Positions 55,801 to 62,500 of a DNA stretch of 64,000 nucleotides are shown here, one piece after another; within the stretch, counting starts at the first letter, position 1, and each line of letters starts with the position of its first letter. The stretch comes from Odontesthes bonariensis. Taxonomy: Eukaryota > Chordata > Actinopteri > Atheriniformes > Atherinopsidae. The stretch is from NCBI RefSeq assembly GCF_027942865.1, contig NC_134511.1:220392-284391 (forward strand). Direction: 5' to 3'. The notes below the pieces were generated by a model. The model worked only from the letters and a program-made list of their open reading frames with translations, did no database searches and was not told the origin of the DNA. The translations under genes were made by a program, and so were the position numbers.

Positions 55801-58800
55801 TCACGCTGTAAACTCTGAGCTGCTCTGTGATTCACGCTGTAAACTCTGAGCTGCTCTGTGATTCACGCTGTAAACTCTGAGCTGCTCTGTGGTTCACGCT
55901 GTAAACTCTGAGCTGCTCTGTGATTCACGCTGTAAACTCTGAGCTGCTCTGTGATTCACGCTGTAAACTCTGAGCTGCTCTGTGATTCACGCTGTAAACT
56001 CTGAGCTGCTCTGTGATTCACGCTGTAAACTCTGAGCTGCTCTATGATTCACGCTGTAAACTCTGAGCTGCTCTATGATTCATGCTGTAAACTCTGAGCT
56101 GCTCTGTGATTCATGCTGTAAACTCTGAGCTGCTCTATGATTCACGCTGTAAACTCTGAGCTGCTCTATGATTCACGCTGTAAACTCTGAGCTGCTCTGT
56201 GATTCACGCTGTAAACTCTGAGCTGCTCTGTGATTCACGCTGTAAACTCTGAGCTGCTCTGTGATTCACGCTGTAAACTCTGAGCTGCTCTGTGATTCAC
56301 GCTGTAAACTCTGAGCTGCTCTATGATTCACGCCGTAAACTCTGAGCTGCTCTGTGATTCACGCCGTAAACTCTGAGCTGCTCTGTGATTCACGCCGTAA
56401 ACTCTGAGCTGCTCTATGATTCATTTTGTAAACTCTGAGCTGCTCTATGATTCACGCCGTAAACTCTGAGCTGATCTGTGATTCACGCTGTAAACTCTGA
56501 GCTGCTCTGTGATTCATCCTGTAAACGCTGAGCTGCTCTATGAGAAGTGATGCTGACGAGGACCTTTATCGAGGAGTAAATGGAACTTGTCTTTTCGGGT
56601 GGTGCAGAGTTTGTTATCGGGGAAGCACCTCGGTGTTCCCGTGGGAATAAAAGTGAACTGTAGCTCACGGAGTGCGTCTCAAAGCATTCCTGCAGATCGT
56701 CCTCAGCATCCTGAGACCCTTTTTTCAAAGCTTTTGGTATCATCTGTGAATCCGTAGTTTGGTTCTGTGCTCTGATTTCACCTTTGAGACTCCACCACAC
56801 TAAACTCAGATCAACGAATCCGGGGTAAGAAGGAGCGAGGAACAGCCAATCACAGCCCAGCTTTACCCCCATGAACTCACCTTCTAACCCCACCTCCTCC
56901 TCGGGGCTCAGCATTGGTCCGTTCTGCTGTGATGTCACTCTCAGGTGTTTGCTCTGCCCATACTCCTCCCCCAGGAGGTAAAACCAACCTGTCGCCCCCT
57001 GCTAACACAGAGGGGGGGTGGGGGGGGCAGCAGTAGGTCATTAAATGGTAAATGGACTGTACTTGTATAGCGCTTTTCTAGTCTAGCTGACCACTCAAAG
57101 CGCTTCTAACTACATGCCACATTCACCCATTCACACACACTCATACAGCACGTCTATGTCTATACGCACACTACGTGCTTTCTAATCATTCACACACACA
57201 TTCGTACACCGATGGATTTATCGGTAGGCAACGTGGGGTTCAGTGTCTTGCCCAAGAACACTTCGACATGTAGCCCAGGGAAGCCGAAGTCGAACCACCG
57301 ACCTTCCGATTGGTGGGCGACTGCTCTTCCTCCTGAGCTACAGCCGCCCATTAGTAGGTCATTAGGTCAACAGGTGCGTTCAACTGGAACTTTGGGTGAC
57401 TTAGTCTGTGTTCAAAACCGCCTACTTCTCCCACTACTACTACTAACTTTAACTTTTTTTAAGTTCCCGGATGCATACTAGATTCTCTGAAATGTTGGGT
57501 ATGCATCATGAGGTTACTACTCATACTCAAACTACCCAAGATGCAACGTAACGTGACGTCGCCGATCGTCATTTCCTGTCAAAACGGCAGTTTCAAGCTA
57601 GCTACAACGAGGGTAGGTTCACTTCCTGTTTTCAAAACAAAAGCACCAATTGTATGGTAATGGCTTTCCCTATGATAAAAGGCAACGGGTATTTTATTTT
57701 GTGAAAATAACAGGAAGTGCGTTAGCTCACTGCGGCTAGCTTTAGTAGCGCCGAATTCGTGGGAACAAAATGGTAAACAGCCGGTATTTTGTCAGGTTTT
57801 CAACACGTTGGGGATCTAAACGACTACTTTCTCACCTGAAAATGTTTCAAATGTTGCTAAAGTTTACAGAGTTTAGAGCTTAAGAGAAATCAGCTTCAGA
57901 CCGGCTGATTTCGGCTCGGGCAGGAGCAAAATGCATTGTGGGTTAATGCTCTGCATACTGTCTGATCGATGAGTATGCAGTATGTAGTATGTAGTATGCA
58001 TTATGTAGTATGTAGTATGGAAGTATGTAGTATGTAGTATGTAGTATGGAAGTATGTAGTATGTAGTATGGAAGTATGCATTATGTAGTATGTAGTATGG
58101 AAGTATGTAGTATGTAGTATGTTGTATGGAAGTATGTAGTATGTAGTATGTAGTATGCAGTATGCAGTATTTAGTATGTAGTATGCAGTATGCAGTATTT
58201 AGTATGTAGTATGTAGTATGCAGTATGTTGTATGGAAGTATGTAGTATGTTGTATGGAAGTATGTAGTATGCAGTATGAAGTATGTAGTATGTAGTATGG
58301 AAGTATGTAGTATGTAGTATGTAGTATGCAGTATGCAGTATTTAGTATGTAGTATGCAGTATGCAGTATTTAGTATGTAGTATGCAGTATGCAGTTTGTA
58401 GTATGCAGTATGTAATATGCAATATGCAGTATGTAGTATGTAGTATGGAAGTATGCAGTATGTAGTATGCAGTATGTAGTATGCAGTAAGCAGTATGGAA
58501 GTATGCAGTATGCAGTATGTAGTATGAAAGTATGCAGTATGCAGTATGTAGTATGCAGTATGTAGTATGCAGTATGCAGTATGTAGTATGCAGTATGCAG
58601 TATGTAGTATGCAGTATGTAGTATGCAGTATGCAGTATGTAGTATGCAGTATGTAGTATGCAGTATGCAGTATGTAGTATGGAAGTATGTAGTATGCAGT
58701 ATGTATTATGGAGTATGCAGTATGCAGTATGCAGTATGTAGTATGCAGTATGTAGTATGCAGTATGCAGTATGTAGTATGCAGTATGTAGTATGGAAGTA

Positions 58801-59065
58801 TGCAGTATGCAGTATGTAGTATGCAGTATGTAGTATGCAGTATGCAGTATGTAGTATGCAGTATGTAGTATGGAAGTATGTAGTATGTAGTATGTATTAT
58901 GGAGTATGCAGTATGCAGTATGCAGTATGTAGTATGCAGTATGTAGTATGCAGTATGCAGTATGTAGTATGCAGTATGTAGTATGGAAGTATGCAGTATG
59001 CAGTATGTAGTATGCAGTATGTAGTATGCAGTATGCAGTATGCAGTATGTAGTATGTAGTATGGA

Positions 59066-59099
<34 letters not shown>

Positions 59100-59178
59100 T
59101 AGTATGCAGTATGTAGTATGTAGTATGCAGTATGTAGTATGCAGTATGCAGTATGCAGTATGTAGTATGTAGTATGGA

Positions 59179-59219
<41 letters not shown>

Positions 59220-59518
59220 TAGTATGCAGTATGCAGTATGCAGTATGTAGTATGTAGTATGGAAGTATGCAGTATGCAGTATGTAGTATGCAGTATGCAG
59301 TATGTAGTATGCAGTATGTAGTATGGAAGTATGTAGTATGTAGTATGTATTATGGAGTATGCAGTATGCAGTATGCAGTATGTAGTATGCAGTATGTAGT
59401 ATGCAGTATGCAGTATGTAGTATGCAGTATGTAGTATGGAAGTATGCAGTATGCAGTATGTAGTATGCAGTATGTAGTATGCAGTATGCAGTATGCAGTA
59501 TGTAGTATGTAGTATGGA

Positions 59519-59552
<34 letters not shown>

Positions 59553-59553
59553 T

Positions 59554-59587
<34 letters not shown>

Positions 59588-62500
59588 TAGTATGCAGTAT
59601 GCAGTATGCAGTATGTAGTATGTAGTATGGAAGTATGCAGTATGCAGTATGTAGTATGCAGTATGTAGTATGCAGTATGTAGTATGTAGTATGTAGTATG
59701 CAGTATGTAGTATGCAGTATGCAGTATGTAGTATGCAGTATGTAGTATGGAAGTATGTAGTATGTAGTATGTAGTATGCAGGAGGCGGTTTCGAACACAG
59801 CCTTATACGACCCTTCACTGCATTAACAGCCTCATGTGAGACATAAATAACTCAACAGCCAATCAGAGTGCAGGATCCTCTGCTGTGATTGGTTCATACT
59901 GACCTGAGAGGATGAGATGAGAGAGCCAATCCCGAAGCTCATACAGCCGATCAGCTGACTGCGCCTGAACAGACAGAATGGTGTGAGTCAGACGTGGCCA
60001 ACGTGCACAGGTACGTGCACAGGTGCTCAGAGTGATGTCATCGCTCACCTGCGGTCAGGTGGTCGTCTGAGCACTGAGACCACCACTCTGCCGAGGAGGT
60101 GGTCCCGGATACACCTGAGACACACAAACAGGCCCGAGGTGAAGCTGTGCTGCCCCCTGCTGGCACATCCCTGCAACCACAGCTCTGACCCACTGAACTC
60201 TGAGCTACACTGAAAAATCAACTCAGGAAGTATGTAGTATATGTAGTATGGAAGTACAGAAGTATGGAAGTATGTAGTGTATGTAGTATGGAAGTATAGA
60301 AGTATGGAAGTATGTTGTATATGTAGTATGGAAGTATAGAAGTATGGAAGTATGTAGTATATGTAGTATGGAAGTACAGAAGTATGGAAGTATGTAGTAT
60401 ATGTAGAATGGAAGTATAGAAGTATGGAAGTATGTAGTATATGTAGTATGGAAGTATGGAAGTATGTAGTATATGTAGTATGGAAGTACAGAAGTATGGA
60501 AGTATGTAGTATATGTAGTATGGAAGTACAGAAGTATGGAAGTATGTAGTATATGTAGTATGGAAGTACAGAAGTATGGAAGTATGTAGTGTATGTAGTA
60601 TGAAAGTACAGAAGTATGGAAGTATGTAGTATATGTAGTATGGAAGTACAGAAGTATGGAAGTATGTAGTATATGTAGTATGGAAGTACAGAAGTATGGA
60701 AGTATGTAGTATATGTAGTATGGAAGTATGGAAGTATGTAGTATATGTAGTATGGAAGTACAGAAGTATGGAAGTATGTAGTATATGTAGTATGGAAGTA
60801 TGGAAGTATGTAGTATATGTAGTATGGAAGTACAGAAGTATGGAAGTATGTAGTATATGTAGTATGGAAGTACAGAAGTATGGAAGTATGTAGTATATGT
60901 AGTATGGAAGTACAGAAGTATGGAAGTATGTAGTGTATGTAGTATGGAAGTACAGAAGTATGGAAGTATGTAGTATATGTAGTATGGAAGTACAGAAGTA
61001 TGGAAGTATGTAGTGTATGTAGTATGGAAGTACAGAAGTATGGAAGTATGTAGTATATGTAGAATGGAAGTATAGAAGTATGGAAGTATGTAGTATATGT
61101 AGTATGGAAGTACAGAAGTATGGAAGTATGTAGGAGCTACACTGAAAAATCAACTCAGAAGATTCACTTAGAAAACCCTCTGTAAGTATTTGCACTCAGA
61201 TGATTTAAGTAATATTTAATGAATATAAATATTTAAATATTATATTTATACATATATATATTATATTTAAATATTTAATGCTGCAATATCAAGTAAATTT
61301 TACTCACCATAAAACATAACAGGTTTGAAGATATTAAGTAACATTTACTTAATTACATCTAAGTTTTAAGTTATATTTATTTAAACAAATGAAGTAAAGT
61401 CTACTTGTTTTTCATAGGCAGGAACATCATTTTACTCAACATTTTAAGTAAACTTTATATATCTGTAGTATTTGCTGTTATGAAGTAACTTAGTAGATTT
61501 TAACGATACATTTTCAGAGTAAAGTTTATGTAGTATTTCCAGGTTTATGTACATACAACTATTAAACATTTAAATTGTATGAGGAAACCAAAGTAAAACT
61601 CACTCTTCCCCCATAATTCATGTGTTACGTTAATAAAATGTTTCATTTTACTTAAGAAGCTCGAGTTCTTACTGAATCTTAGGAATGATGACAGTTACTG
61701 TAATAGAGTTTACTTCACCAAAAAGTCACTTTTTTCACTGTATGAAGCATTCAGGCAGGAAAAAGGCTCCTAACTCAAGGGATGAACCCAGGGCCGGCCC
61801 AAGCCTTTATGGGGCCTTAAGCAGAACTTCATTTGGGGCCCCCCTACCATCACCTCAGCTCCAGATGCCTCATTATTCCACAGGCTGCACTGTTATGTGT
61901 GTAACGGACCCACAATCATTAGCATTATTTGTAATCATCTCACAGTATACAGGTGTCATTCTTGTTTTTAACCTTAAAGGGATAGCAAACTCATAAATAT
62001 GGTTTAATTAACTTCTACATAAAGAGAGATGTATAAGTATGGTTCATTAATTTAACTATTTGAAAGTAACATCAGCAGGCTGGAGACTGCATTTATAGTA
62101 AACACGTTAAATAGTTTTATTTCTTTCAGATGTGCAATGGTGTGCAAAGTGCTCAAAATCCAAATCCAAAATAGAATCAAATGACATCCACATTATCTTA
62201 CAGAAAAATAAAGTTGTAATCAAAATTAAATACTTAAATAATAAATACAATACTTAAATAATTTTGCCCAACGGTGGCAGCAGCCAACAGGAGGCATAAA
62301 TTAACCTAAATTTTCTGGTGTAATACAATTTCGTTTAAATTATTCAATGTTATTTTAATTTCATGTATATATTTACTTTTTTATCACAACGTCTCGGTGC
62401 TCTCTGGGGCCCCCTGGTGGCGTGGGGGCCCTAAGCGACCGAGTAGTTGGCATATGCCTTGGGCCGGCTCTGGATGAACCGTGTTGGGTCCAACTTAGCA

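Noticed and set aside
56483..56938. 151-codon minus-strand ORF as a separate gene
   Set aside because: Its first about 20 codons belong to the rgs3 exon 56998-56881. The rest is intron read-through past a good donor, ending in the 31-bp array.
57873..61195. Long frames reading YILHTAYC and YFHTSVLPYY
   Set aside because: Readings of the TIR element's internal array and of the 42-bp array.
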